DNA of 12,041 nt, taken from assembly GCF_023661085.1 (NCBI RefSeq), contig NZ_JAHDJT010000025.1, positions 1 through 12,041 of the forward strand. Direction: 5' to 3'. This DNA comes from Wolbachia pipientis (lineage in GTDB: Bacteria; Pseudomonadota; Alphaproteobacteria; Rickettsiales; Anaplasmataceae). The position numbers and the translations under genes are program-made. Below are positions 5,045 through 12,041 of this stretch, piece by piece. The notes below the pieces were generated by a model that was not told the origin of the DNA, did no database searches, and worked only from the letters and a program-made list of their open reading frames with translations. Position 1 is the stretch's first letter, and every line of letters starts with the position of its first letter.

Positions 5045-6661
5045 ATGCAACAGCTGCCTATACTTCAAATTAATGATATAGAAAAAATCAAGCTTAACTC
5101 CAGTTTGTGTAAAGAGCAAGAAAAGTTTTTTTACTACAAATCTAATATAGTTCCTTGGCAAAAATTAAATAATACTACTTTTTTTATGGTTGAAGATGCG
5201 AGTCAAGATATCAGCCACTGGATCAAGGCTAACTACGGTGATGGTTGCGTACTAATAGAAGCAGATGGTGAACAGATTTTAGATTTTCTTAACTCGTGCT
5301 TTGGTGTTTCAGAATTTGCAAGCAACTATTTATGCTATAAAAACCCTGATTTTTCAGCCAAGAATATTAAACTAAGTTCAATATTTTTTGCTTCTTTCTT
5401 TATTATAATTTCAATTTTAACATTAACAGAGAAGTATACATACTTTGCTTTAATGTTGATATTTATAGTTGGATGTTCTAGCTATTTGTTCAAATTTATA
5501 ACTACAGTTTTTGGCTTATGTGAAACCTACAACCGAAAAATAGATTATGATAAGATAAACGCAGAAGACTTCCCTATATATACAATTTTATTGCCTACCT
5601 TTAAAGGAGGCGCAGTGATAGAGTAATTGATTGAAAGCATTGAAAGTTTAGATTACCCAAAATCAAAATTAGATGTAAAGCTCCTTATAGAAAGTGACGA
5701 CCAGGAAATGCTTTTAGCTGTAGAAAAACATACTTTACCGCAATATTTTGAAGTGATAAAAATGCCTCATTCTTTGCCTAAGACGAAGGCTAAGTCATGC
5801 AATTATGCCATGAGCTTTGCCAAAGGAAAGTATGTAGTAATATATGATGCAGATGACAAGCCAGATCCACTGCAATTAAAAAAAGCATTGGTTGAATTTA
5901 ATAAGGGCGACGATAAGTTAGCCTGTGTGCAAGCAAGATTAAATTATTACAATTATAACTACAACTTTCTGACGAAATCCTTCTCTTTAGAATACATGAG
6001 CTGGTTTCAGTACTTATTGCCTGGATTCCAAAGAATGGACATGCCGATACCTTTGGGTGGTAGCAGTAATCATTTTTCAGTAGAAGTTTTAAGAAAAGTG
6101 CTTCTTTGGGATGCTTATAATGTCACTGAAGACGCTGACCTAGGTTTGAGACTTGCACAAATAGGATATAAAACTAGGATTATTGACTCAGAAACATTGG
6201 AAGAATCACCAACTACTGTGTTTGCCTGGATCAAGCAAAGAGCGCGTTGGATTAAAGGCTATATGCAAACTTATGTTGTCCATCTAAGGAGCGTAAGATC
6301 ACTTTATAGGCACAATGGACTTAAAGGAATTTTGTTATTGAATCTTTTTGTTGGCTCGGCAGCCTTTATATTTTTCACTACTCCATTTTTATTGCTTTCA
6401 TTAATGTTAACTCAAATTTTAAATGAGTTGTTTTTGTGCTACTTTGTAGTGGTATACATTACCAACCTGATTCTCTTGGCAGTAGCGATCAAGCAGCAAA
6501 AGATGCCTTTTTACCTTTATGTAGTGTCAATATTCCTCCCTGTTTATAATTTGCTACATAGCGTTGCAGCTTTTTTCGCCTTGTGGGAATTTATCATTCA
6601 TCCTCATCGATGGAACAAAACTCAGCATGGTTTATGGAACAAGAGCAATCAAAATCCGTAG
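5045..6661 (+). pseudogene. Membrane family-2 glycosyltransferase split by an in-frame TAA
   Basis: A single 538-codon frame is interrupted only by TAA at 5624-5626 (codon 194). With that codon read through, the protein has a soluble N-terminal region (1-108), two membrane segments (about 111-128 and 132-156), a GT2 domain from about residue 177, and three or four C-terminal membrane segments (about 430-515). The GT2 motifs are YTILLPTF (179-186), DADD (268-271, the metal-binding DxD), TED (362-364, catalytic base region) and QRARW (398-402). The last is typical of processive or polysaccharide-type enzymes, and WNKTQHG (523-529) near the end is also seen in this group. All catalytic residues lie after the stop. 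The expected codon may have been CAA. The downstream piece could restart at the TTG at 5627, with AAAGGAGG at 5603-5610, but the 16-base gap is long. The N-terminal region may be a MshEN-like regulatory domain; that is a guess. No substrate can be inferred. Confidence 0.8.
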
Positions 6662-7650
6662 TTATTTGGCTCTTCCTCTGCTCTGTCATGGTAATCCTTA
6701 TGGTAGGAATTGGCGGGTTTACCAGACTTTCAAAAGCAGGATTGTCTATCACAGAGTGGAAGCCCATCACTGGAGCGTTACCGCCACTAAGTGAGCAAGA
6801 CTGGCTACAAGAAAAATCAAAATATGAGACTACACCTGAATATAAAACATTTAATTATGGGATGAGCATGGAGGAGTTTCGCGCTATATATTTAATAGAA
6901 TATATACATAGATTGGTTGCAAGGCTAACAGGTTTAGTGTTTGTCCTACCATTTGTATATTTTATGCTAAAAAGGAAAATATCTAAAAAGGCAGTAATAA
7001 GGCTGTCCATGGCACTATTATTTGGAGCGTTACAAGCTCTCGCTGGTTGGTATATGGTTAAAAGTGGTCTGATAGCTGAACCTCATGTTAGTCACTATAG
7101 GCTCGCACTTCACTTACTGCTAGCGTTGGCTATTTTTGCATTATTGTCGTACCAATTTTTTGATTATCAAATCAAGCCAAAGCAGACTAAACTTAAGATT
7201 AGCGGCAACACTATACATTACACAGGAACGATCTTGGCTCTAATTGTAATACAAATAACTTTCGGGGCGTTTGTTGCAGGATTAAATGCTGGTCTAATTT
7301 ACAATACCTTTCCACTAATGGATGGATATATCATTCCGGAAGATTTATTTTTTTTACAGCCTACATTGCTAAATATCTTTGAGAACAGAGCAACAGTGCA
7401 ATTCATACACCGAGTACTGGCATTGCTGATATTAGTTCTGACAGTAATCCTCACAATAAAAAATGCCGGTGTAAAACCGGTATATGTCATGCTGTTCTCT
7501 GTCCTAACTCAGGTAATTTTAGGAGTAATTACTTTATTGCTGCACATACCGATAACCATTGCTATAGCTCACCAAGTGTTTTCATTCATCTTATTTGGAT
7601 CAGGCTTATATTTCTTATGTTATTTAAGAAAGAACTGTATTCAAAGCTAA
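6634..7650 (+). CDS. ctaA: Heme A synthase (COX15/CtaA family)
   Basis: CtaA oxidises the C8 methyl of heme O to a formyl group, giving the heme a used by cytochrome c oxidase. From the ATG at 6634 the protein has 338 residues and about eight membrane segments. The four family histidines are visible: H92 in EYIHR, H160 in RLALH, H259 in FIHR and H313 in AHQ. The [21 protein letters not shown] stretch (from 25) is the classic N-terminal signature. I chose 6634 because MEQEQSKS leads straight into the first helix. An ATG at 6610 in the same frame would add 8 residues, and neither has a good ribosome binding site. The start overlaps the glycosyltransferase end by 28 bases. The 3' end overlaps the opposing pccA by 27 bp. 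Linkage to F0 genes suggests coordinated supply of the respiratory chain. Confidence 0.94.
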   Translation: MEQEQSKSVVIWLFLCSVMVILMVGIGGFTRLSKAGLSITEWKPITGALPPLSEQDWLQEKSKYETTPEYKTFNYGMSMEEFRAIYLIEYIHRLVARLTGLVFVLPFVYFMLKRKISKKAVIRLSMALLFGALQALAGWYMVKSGLIAEPHVSHYRLALHLLLALAIFALLSYQFFDYQIKPKQTKLKISGNTIHYTGTILALIVIQITFGAFVAGLNAGLIYNTFPLMDGYIIPEDLFFLQPTLLNIFENRATVQFIHRVLALLILVLTVILTIKNAGVKPVYVMLFSVLTQVILGVITLLLHIPITIAIAHQVFSFILFGSGLYFLCYLRKNCIQS

Positions 7651-9612
7651 TACCACATCGCCGATTCGCACATTTTCTCCTTCCTGAACAGGAATGTTTT
7701 TTATTACCATTTCTGATTCAGCGCATATGATATTTTCCATTTTCATCGCTTCTACAACAAATAAGGGCTGCCCTATCTCTACCTGATCTCCAACATTTAC
7801 GTGTAATTTAACTAATAAACCAGATATTGGAGATTTTACGGCATCTACTGAGATCCCATCTGTTTCATTATTTAGTATTAACTCACTTAATTTAGCTACA
7901 TGAGGTTTAAATACACAGCACTCAGCTTGCATTCCAGCATGTTTTATAAAGTGTTTACTGTCTTGCCTTTCTACTTTAAGTGTTATATCGGTATCATTGT
8001 TAATCGTGATACATAGCAGCCCGTAACTTGATTTCCATTTGCCTGCTATGGAGTATGTATTGTGGTTATATACTGTTGTTAATGTATTATCTTGATACTT
8101 TGCGTTTACAGGGTACTTATTGTCATTTATTTTCACTACAAGCGCTTCATCTATTGATTTATTGTAATACCTCTTCTCGTTTCCCAAATGAACATATAAC
8201 GCAGCGAAAATAAATATTTTAATATACTCTTCTGTAATAAAATCGCCGTGAAATCCACTTGGATAATGGTCTGGAATAAATCTCGTGTGGAGTTTTGCTG
8301 CAACAAAATTTGGATGATGAAAGATGGATTCTAGAAATTCTATATTGTTTGTCACTCCCCCTATATAACATTCAGATAAAGCTTTTTGCATTCTGCTGAT
8401 TGCCTCTATTCTATCTTTTCCATATGTCACCACTTTTGCAATCATCGAGTCATAAAACATGCTGATTTCTGAACCTGCAGCAACTCCATCATCTATTCTA
8501 ACATAATTGCTTTCATTCGGTTTGTCGTAATATTTTATTCTTCCGCTGGAAGGGAAAAATTTCTTTGATGGATCTTCAGCACAAATTCTGCTTTCTATTG
8601 CAGAACCAGCAAGTTTAATATCATTCTGACTGAACCTTAATTTTTCTCCACAGGAGGTTCTAATCATTTCTTCTACTATGTCTATTCCAGTTACAAATTC
8701 TGTTACTGGATGCTCAACTTGCAATCTTGTATTTACCTCAAGAAAATAGAAGTTCTGGTTCTGATCTACAACAAACTCAACAGTACCTGCTGAAAAATAG
8801 CCAACTTGCTTTGCCAAAGAAACACATTGGGCATACATTTCTTGTCTTACCTTCTCACTGATAAACGGACTTGGTGTCTCTTCTATTATCTTCTGATTGT
8901 TCCTTTGTACTGAACATTCCCTCTCTCCAAGACACACTACATTGCCATATTTATCTGCTATGATTTGTATTTCGATGTGTCTTGGTAACTCTATATATTT
9001 TTCTATAAAGATACTATCATCCTTAAAACTCTTCTCTGCTTCGTTCGTTGCTGATATAAATGCTAGTTCAATCTCCTTTTTGGAGTTTACAATTCTCATG
9101 CCTTTACCACCGCCGCCTGATGCAGCTTTCAGCATGACGGGAAAACCAATTTCCTCAGCAACACTGGCTGCATGAGTGGCATCGTCGATCTTGCCCATGT
9201 ATCCTGGCACTACATTCACTCCAGCTTTTCTTGCGGATTCCTTTGCTGTTATTTTATTTGCTGTAACTTCTATTGTTTCTGCACTTGGGCCGATGAAATC
9301 TATATTGTGTTTTTGCAGAGCGCGTGGAAAATCTGGATTTTCTGCTAAAAAGCCATAACCAGGATGAACTGCCTGTGCACCTGTTTCAACTGCTACTTCG
9401 CATATTTTTTCGGTGTTTAAGTAACTGAGATAAGCGGGCGAAGGACCAATGTGCCTTGACTCATCTGCTTGCCTTACATGCACAGAATTTACATCTGCAT
9501 CCGAATATACACACACGCAAGATATGCCCATTCTGCGAGCAGTTCTGATGATCCTGCAGGCAATTTCCCCTCTGTTTGCTATTAAAATCTTACTATACTT
9601 CTTTTCTGTCAT
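7624..9612 (-). CDS. pccA: Propionyl-CoA carboxylase alpha subunit (biotin carboxylase + biotin carrier)
   Basis: The alpha subunit carboxylates its own biotin using ATP and bicarbonate. The beta subunit, not in this window, then passes the carboxyl group to propionyl-CoA to make methylmalonyl-CoA. The 662 residues are full length. ANRGE (12-16) opens the biotin carboxylase domain. GGGGKGM (166-172) is the ATP-grasp glycine loop, and [14 protein letters not shown] (292-305) and RICAEDP (342-348) are the catalytic core. A middle domain (about 460-585) links to a C-terminal biotinyl domain with EAMKMEN, where K624 is the biotin attachment site. PCC rather than acetyl- or methylcrotonyl-CoA carboxylase is favoured by the fused layout and by what is known of Rickettsiales, but the substrate is set by the beta subunit. 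A perfect inverted repeat lies 11 bases before the start. Confidence 0.93.
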   Translation of the reverse strand: MTEKKYSKILIANRGEIACRIIRTARRMGISCVCVYSDADVNSVHVRQADESRHIGPSPAYLSYLNTEKICEVAVETGAQAVHPGYGFLAENPDFPRALQKHNIDFIGPSAETIEVTANKITAKESARKAGVNVVPGYMGKIDDATHAASVAEEIGFPVMLKAASGGGGKGMRIVNSKKEIELAFISATNEAEKSFKDDSIFIEKYIELPRHIEIQIIADKYGNVVCLGERECSVQRNNQKIIEETPSPFISEKVRQEMYAQCVSLAKQVGYFSAGTVEFVVDQNQNFYFLEVNTRLQVEHPVTEFVTGIDIVEEMIRTSCGEKLRFSQNDIKLAGSAIESRICAEDPSKKFFPSSGRIKYYDKPNESNYVRIDDGVAAGSEISMFYDSMIAKVVTYGKDRIEAISRMQKALSECYIGGVTNNIEFLESIFHHPNFVAAKLHTRFIPDHYPSGFHGDFITEEYIKIFIFAALYVHLGNEKRYYNKSIDEALVVKINDNKYPVNAKYQDNTLTTVYNHNTYSIAGKWKSSYGLLCITINNDTDITLKVERQDSKHFIKHAGMQAECCVFKPHVAKLSELILNNETDGISVDAVKSPISGLLVKLHVNVGDQVEIGQPLFVVEAMKMENIICAESEMVIKNIPVQEGENVRIGDVVLALNTVLS

Positions 9613-9622
9613 TATATAAGTA

Positions 9623-9653
9623 TACTTTCTTAAGAATCACTCTTAAGAAAGTA
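9623..9653 (-). promoter_or_regulatory. Perfect 13-bp inverted repeat at the pccA start
   Basis: TACTTTCTTAAGA (9623-9635) is exactly complementary to TCTTAAGAAAGTA (9641-9653) across a 5-base spacer. It lies 11-41 bases upstream of the pccA ATG. On the minus strand a TATACT (9624-9619) at its edge could be a -10 box, which would place the repeat over the promoter like an operator. As RNA it would be an AT-rich hairpin between the ankyrin gene and pccA, but no U-run follows it. It may be a dimer-binding operator, a leader hairpin or a processing site; the sequence alone cannot decide. Confidence 0.55.
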
Positions 9654-9662
9654 CATTTCTAT

Positions 9663-9681
9663 ATCGTTGCCTGCAAGCGAT
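9663..9681 (-). terminator. Small hairpin after the ankyrin gene
   Basis: ATCGTTG (9663-9669) pairs with CAAGCGAT (9674-9681) with one bulged base and a 4-base loop, nine bases past the stop of the minus-strand ankyrin gene. No U-run follows, so it may be only a weak terminator or 3' stabiliser. Confidence 0.3.
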
Positions 9682-9689
9682 TTCTAACT

Positions 9690-10358
9690 TTATGCTGGAG
9701 CTAAACCATTATTACCTAAAGGGTGCATAGCATTAGTATCTGTTACCATAGTGCTTCCATCATACAAGCCGTATATCCCATTACATGCCTTAAATAATAA
9801 ACATGTAGATCCCCCAGAAGCTATTGTAGCCACTGAAGCTAGTGCAAGAGGTTGAGAAACCAAAAATAAAAAGTACAAGGATAAACACAAAGCAGCAATA
9901 CACGCTATAGCTCCTACTATATATAAACACAAATGAAATTTTCTATTACATACAAAGCTATCTTTTATGTCTGCGATTTGCTTAACTTCCTTCCGTTCTG
10001 CAGAATCCAAGAAGTAAAGAGGAGCTGCTGCTATTCTCTTGTGAAGGATGTAGCTTTTATCGCAGAGTGCATCTTTAATATATTGTTTATTACATTTAAG
10101 TTCCTCTTTTAATTTTTTTATTTCCTTCCAATCTTTGGCTTCTTCTGCTTTTTTAATTTTTTGATTAGCCTCTTCTTCTAAGTAATTCACAATCTCTTTG
10201 AGTGCAGGTAGCAGAATTCTATTCTTTGCTGCTATATGGAATGGGTTCTCTCCATTTCCGTCACGCGCAGTTACATAAGCAACATTCTCTTTGCAAATTC
10301 TAACAAATTCATCTTTGTTTCCTCCTGCAGCTGCAAATAAGTTTTTATGTTGAGCCAT
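9690..10358 (-). CDS. Ankyrin-like, coiled-coil, two-helix membrane protein
   Basis: This 222-residue protein has no assigned function. Residues about 32-61 (RDGNGENPFHIAAKN...) match one ankyrin repeat, with the ENPFHIAA core and the turn before it. Residues 62-95 are a Lys/Glu-rich helix likely to form a coiled coil. Two hydrophobic segments follow at about 142-167 and 169-190, the second rich in Ala, Ser and Gly. The 30-residue tail is short and polar. There is no N-terminal signal peptide, so the ankyrin part probably stays on the cytoplasmic side. The gene has a TATAAT box 32 bases upstream (10395-10390) and GGGGT just before the ATG. Ankyrin proteins are numerous in Wolbachia, and some are candidates for interaction with the host. 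That role is not shown here. Confidence 0.75.
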   Translation of the reverse strand: MAQHKNLFAAAGGNKDEFVRICKENVAYVTARDGNGENPFHIAAKNRILLPALKEIVNYLEEEANQKIKKAEEAKDWKEIKKLKEELKCNKQYIKDALCDKSYILHKRIAAAPLYFLDSAERKEVKQIADIKDSFVCNRKFHLCLYIVGAIACIAALCLSLYFLFLVSQPLALASVATIASGGSTCLLFKACNGIYGLYDGSTMVTDTNAMHPLGNNGLAPA

Positions 10359-10389
10359 AACATACCCCGCTATATTTAACCAACATTAA

Positions 10390-10395
10390 ATTATA
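10390..10395 (-). promoter_or_regulatory. -10 box of the ankyrin-like gene
   Basis: On the minus strand a perfect TATAAT lies 32 bases before the ATG at 10358. The hexamer at the 17-base spacing (TTTATT) is a poor -35 box, so the call rests mainly on the -10 box and its position. Confidence 0.4.
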
Positions 10396-10440
10396 CAACA
10401 TAAATTATGAAAAATAAATGCAATTTTATCCCCATAGGAC

Positions 10441-10458
10441 CAGTAATTTACAGTAATT
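10441..10458 (+). repeat. Two CAGTAATT copies one helical turn apart
   Basis: CAGTAATT occurs at 10441-10448 and 10451-10458, a 10-bp period, in the 160-base gap between the divergent ankyrin-like gene and gltX. A regulator could bind both copies on one face of the DNA, but the repeat is short and may be chance. Confidence 0.3.
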
Positions 10459-10504
10459 CCGCATTGTTGCAAGCATAAATTTTAGCTATCATCGTTTGCG
10501 TTAC

Positions 10505-10510
10505 TATAAT
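10505..10510 (+). promoter_or_regulatory. -10 box of gltX
   Basis: A perfect TATAAT lies eight bases before the gltX ATG. Transcription starting 6-8 bases after it would give a leader of only about 0-2 bases. No strong -35 box or ribosome binding site is seen, so a leaderless mRNA is possible. Confidence 0.4.
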
Positions 10511-10518
10511 AACTAAAC

Positions 10519-11880
10519 ATGTCAAACATAATTACTAGATTCGCTCCATCGCCAACGGGGTTTTTGCACATTGGTGGAGCTCGTACTGCTTTATTTAATT
10601 GGCTCTATGCAAAGCATCATCGCGGAAAATTTTTGCTGAGAATTGAGGACACTGACAGAAAGCGTTCAACACAGGAGGCAATCGATGCGATAATAGATGG
10701 ACTGAAATGGCTTGGTATAAACTATGATGGAGAAATAATATACCAATCAAAAAGGATAGAGCGGCATGTTGAAGTTGCAAATATCCTTGCTCAGAAAGGC
10801 AGTGCATATCACTGTTATTGCCCTGAGGATGAAGTTGCAGCAAAGAAGGCAAAAGCAAGAGAAGAAGGAAAAATATACAAGCATAAGTGTACTAGTGCAA
10901 CACCAGGCGTAAAACCTGTTGTCCGCTTTAGAGTGCCAGACTCGCAAGATATTATTGTTGATGATAAAATATACGGCCAAATTAAAGTAAATAGCGGGCA
11001 GCTTGATGATATAGTGATTTTACGTTCTGACAACACTCCAACATATATTTTCGCTGTGGTGGTTGACGACCATGATGCTGGAATAACTGACATAATACGC
11101 GGTTCTGACCATCTTACCAATACTTTTAAGCAATTACTAATATACCAAGCTCTTGATTTTGATATTCCACGTTTTGCGCATGTACCACTTATCCATGGAG
11201 AAGACGGAAATAAGCTGTCCAAAAGGCACGGCGCTGCAAGTGTTTGCGATTACGAGAAGATGGGAATATTGCCTCAGGCGATGCGTAATTACCTGCTCAG
11301 ACTTGGCTGGAGTCATGGCAATGATGAGATTATTAGCGGTGAGCAAGCGATGGAGTGGTTTAACTTAGAAAACATCGGTCATTCGCCTGCACGGCTTGAT
11401 TTTAAAAAATTGGAGCATTTAAATAACCATTATATCAACAACATGAGCAATGAAGATATTCTGCCTCTAATGCTTGGAGAAAATACTCTAGCTGAGAAGA
11501 AAAAGAACTATTTACTGCAGGGACTAACGGAACTAAAAAAAAGAGCAAATTACCTGACCGAACTGCTCGATTTAGCGCAGTTTTATATCAAAGATCCACC
11601 ACTTGATTTAAGCGAAGAGGCTGAGCAAATTGTCAGATCCAACCTCGATATAATCAAGTTACTTGCGTCATTTCTCTCGAATATCGGTGATGAAAGCTGG
11701 AATAAGAGCTTTTTGTCCTCTCAAATCGAGGAATTTTCAAAATTGCATAGTGTGAAAATAAGCGATATTTACCACTCATTACGGGCCCCAATAACTGGGA
11801 TAATGGATGCACCTGGAATTATTGACATAATGGTAATCCTTGGTAAAGATGAGTGTATAAGGAGATTGCAAGCAATTTAA
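10519..11880 (+). CDS. gltX: Glutamyl-tRNA synthetase
   Basis: GluRS charges tRNA-Glu with glutamate in an ATP-dependent, two-step reaction. The 453 residues fit a class I GluRS. APSPTGFLHIGGARTALFN (9-27) contains the HIGH-type motif as HIGG (17-20), and KLSKRHG (232-238) is the KMSKS loop. RIEDTDRKRS (41-50) is the glutamate-binding region. C99 and C101 with H122 and C124 (CYC...HKC) could bind zinc in the acceptor-binding domain. The C-terminal part (about 300-453) is the helical anticodon-binding region. Wolbachia relatives usually carry two gltX genes and no GlnRS, with Gln-tRNA made by GatCAB. Whether this copy charges tRNA-Glu, tRNA-Gln or both cannot be told by eye. It is divergent from the ankyrin-like gene and stands alone. 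Confidence 0.95.
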   Translation: MSNIITRFAPSPTGFLHIGGARTALFNWLYAKHHRGKFLLRIEDTDRKRSTQEAIDAIIDGLKWLGINYDGEIIYQSKRIERHVEVANILAQKGSAYHCYCPEDEVAAKKAKAREEGKIYKHKCTSATPGVKPVVRFRVPDSQDIIVDDKIYGQIKVNSGQLDDIVILRSDNTPTYIFAVVVDDHDAGITDIIRGSDHLTNTFKQLLIYQALDFDIPRFAHVPLIHGEDGNKLSKRHGAASVCDYEKMGILPQAMRNYLLRLGWSHGNDEIISGEQAMEWFNLENIGHSPARLDFKKLEHLNNHYINNMSNEDILPLMLGENTLAEKKKNYLLQGLTELKKRANYLTELLDLAQFYIKDPPLDLSEEAEQIVRSNLDIIKLLASFLSNIGDESWNKSFLSSQIEEFSKLHSVKISDIYHSLRAPITGIMDAPGIIDIMVILGKDECIRRLQAI

Positions 11881-11897
11881 ATGAAACAAAAAACTAC

Positions 11898-11926
11898 TTG
11901 ACAAATTCCTCCAAACCCATTACCAT
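11898..11926 (+). promoter_or_regulatory. Sigma70-type promoter downstream of gltX
   Basis: A perfect -35 box TTGACA (11898-11903) is followed, after exactly 17 bases, by TACCAT (11921-11926), which keeps the important T, A and final T of the -10 box. Transcription would begin near 11933 and run off the right edge. No start codon with a good frame follows within the window, so the target is either a gene beyond the edge or a non-coding RNA. Confidence 0.5.
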
Positions 11927-11931
11927 AACAT

Positions 11932-12041
11932 TGGAGCTATTCATTTAGCTTCAATCTGTGCAGATTAAACGACAAGAGTATTAAGATTGGCGTCTTATGT
12001 TTAATTTTTTGCACTATGTGCACCTTATGTCTTTATTAATT
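11932..12041 (+). other. Gene-free tail with four small palindromes
   Basis: Downstream of the TTGACA/TACCAT promoter are four short inverted repeats in a row: AGCTA/TAGCT (11935-11950), AATCTG/CAGATT (11953-11966), TAAGA/TCTTA (11982-11997) and TGCAC/GTGCA (12010-12022). CTTATGT is present twice (11994-12000 and 12024-12030). No open frame of useful size exists on either strand. The stretch may be a structured leader, a small RNA or an intergenic repeat; the window ends too soon to tell. Confidence 0.35.

Noticed and set aside
6610..6633. Earlier ATG for ctaA
   Set aside because: It is possible, but it overlaps more of the glycosyltransferase gene, has no ribosome binding site and adds eight residues before the MEQEQ start that leads into the first helix. 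It is mentioned in the ctaA entry as an alternative.
8897..9358. Plus-strand open frames of 92 and 60 codons within pccA
   Set aside because: They are antisense to the conserved biotin carboxylase domain, lack ribosome binding sites and resemble no protein. Such frames are by-products of the codon use of pccA.
10595..11346. Several minus-strand open frames within gltX
   Set aside because: All are antisense to conserved GluRS motifs and have no start signals.

Overview
The window looks like part of the chromosome of a Wolbachia-type alphaproteobacterium (order Rickettsiales, family Anaplasmataceae). The DNA is AT-rich. The F0 part of the ATP synthase is encoded as a-c-b'-b, apart from any F1 genes. 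A heme A synthase, a propionyl-CoA carboxylase alpha subunit, a glutamyl-tRNA synthetase and an RsmA are present. Short 'GGGATGACA / TGTCATTCC' palindromes, a decayed IS982-family insertion sequence and a small ankyrin-like membrane protein add to this picture. The genus is inferred from this combination; no database search was possible.

Layout. Positions 1-1490 hold no intact gene. There is a diverged direct repeat (1-180), a cluster of palindromic and tandem repeats (235-368), an IS982-family remnant on the minus strand (389-1327) whose transposase is broken by many frameshifts and stops, and a short gene relic (1344-1483). A minus-strand tRNA-Thr(UGU) with its own promoter follows, divergent from rsmA (1654-2460). 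A 117-residue orphan protein gene (2597-2950) and a hairpin come next.

The F0 cluster is atpB (3059-3784), atpE (3846-4073), b' (4075-4554) and atpF (4563-5039). A near-consensus promoter starts on the base after the atpB stop and would feed atpE and everything downstream, which fits the need for many c subunits per complex. Directly after atpF, in the same direction, lies a membrane family-2 glycosyltransferase gene (5045-6661) that is split by one in-frame TAA. Its 3' end overlaps the start of the heme A synthase gene ctaA (6634-7650). F0 and heme a supply are thus transcriptionally linked parts of aerobic respiration.

ctaA converges on and overlaps by 27 bp the minus-strand pccA (7624-9612), which is complete with its biotinyl-lysine motif. 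Upstream of pccA sits a perfect 13-bp inverted repeat, then a minus-strand gene for a 222-residue ankyrin/coiled-coil/membrane protein (9690-10358). gltX (10519-11880) runs divergently from it. The last 160 bases hold a good sigma70-type promoter and several small palindromes but no visible gene.

The points most worth checking are the single nonsense codon in the glycosyltransferase, which has a Shine-Dalgarno-like AAAGGAGG just upstream of it, the internal promoter before atpE, the perfect inverted repeat at the pccA start, and the promoter plus hairpin region at the right edge.
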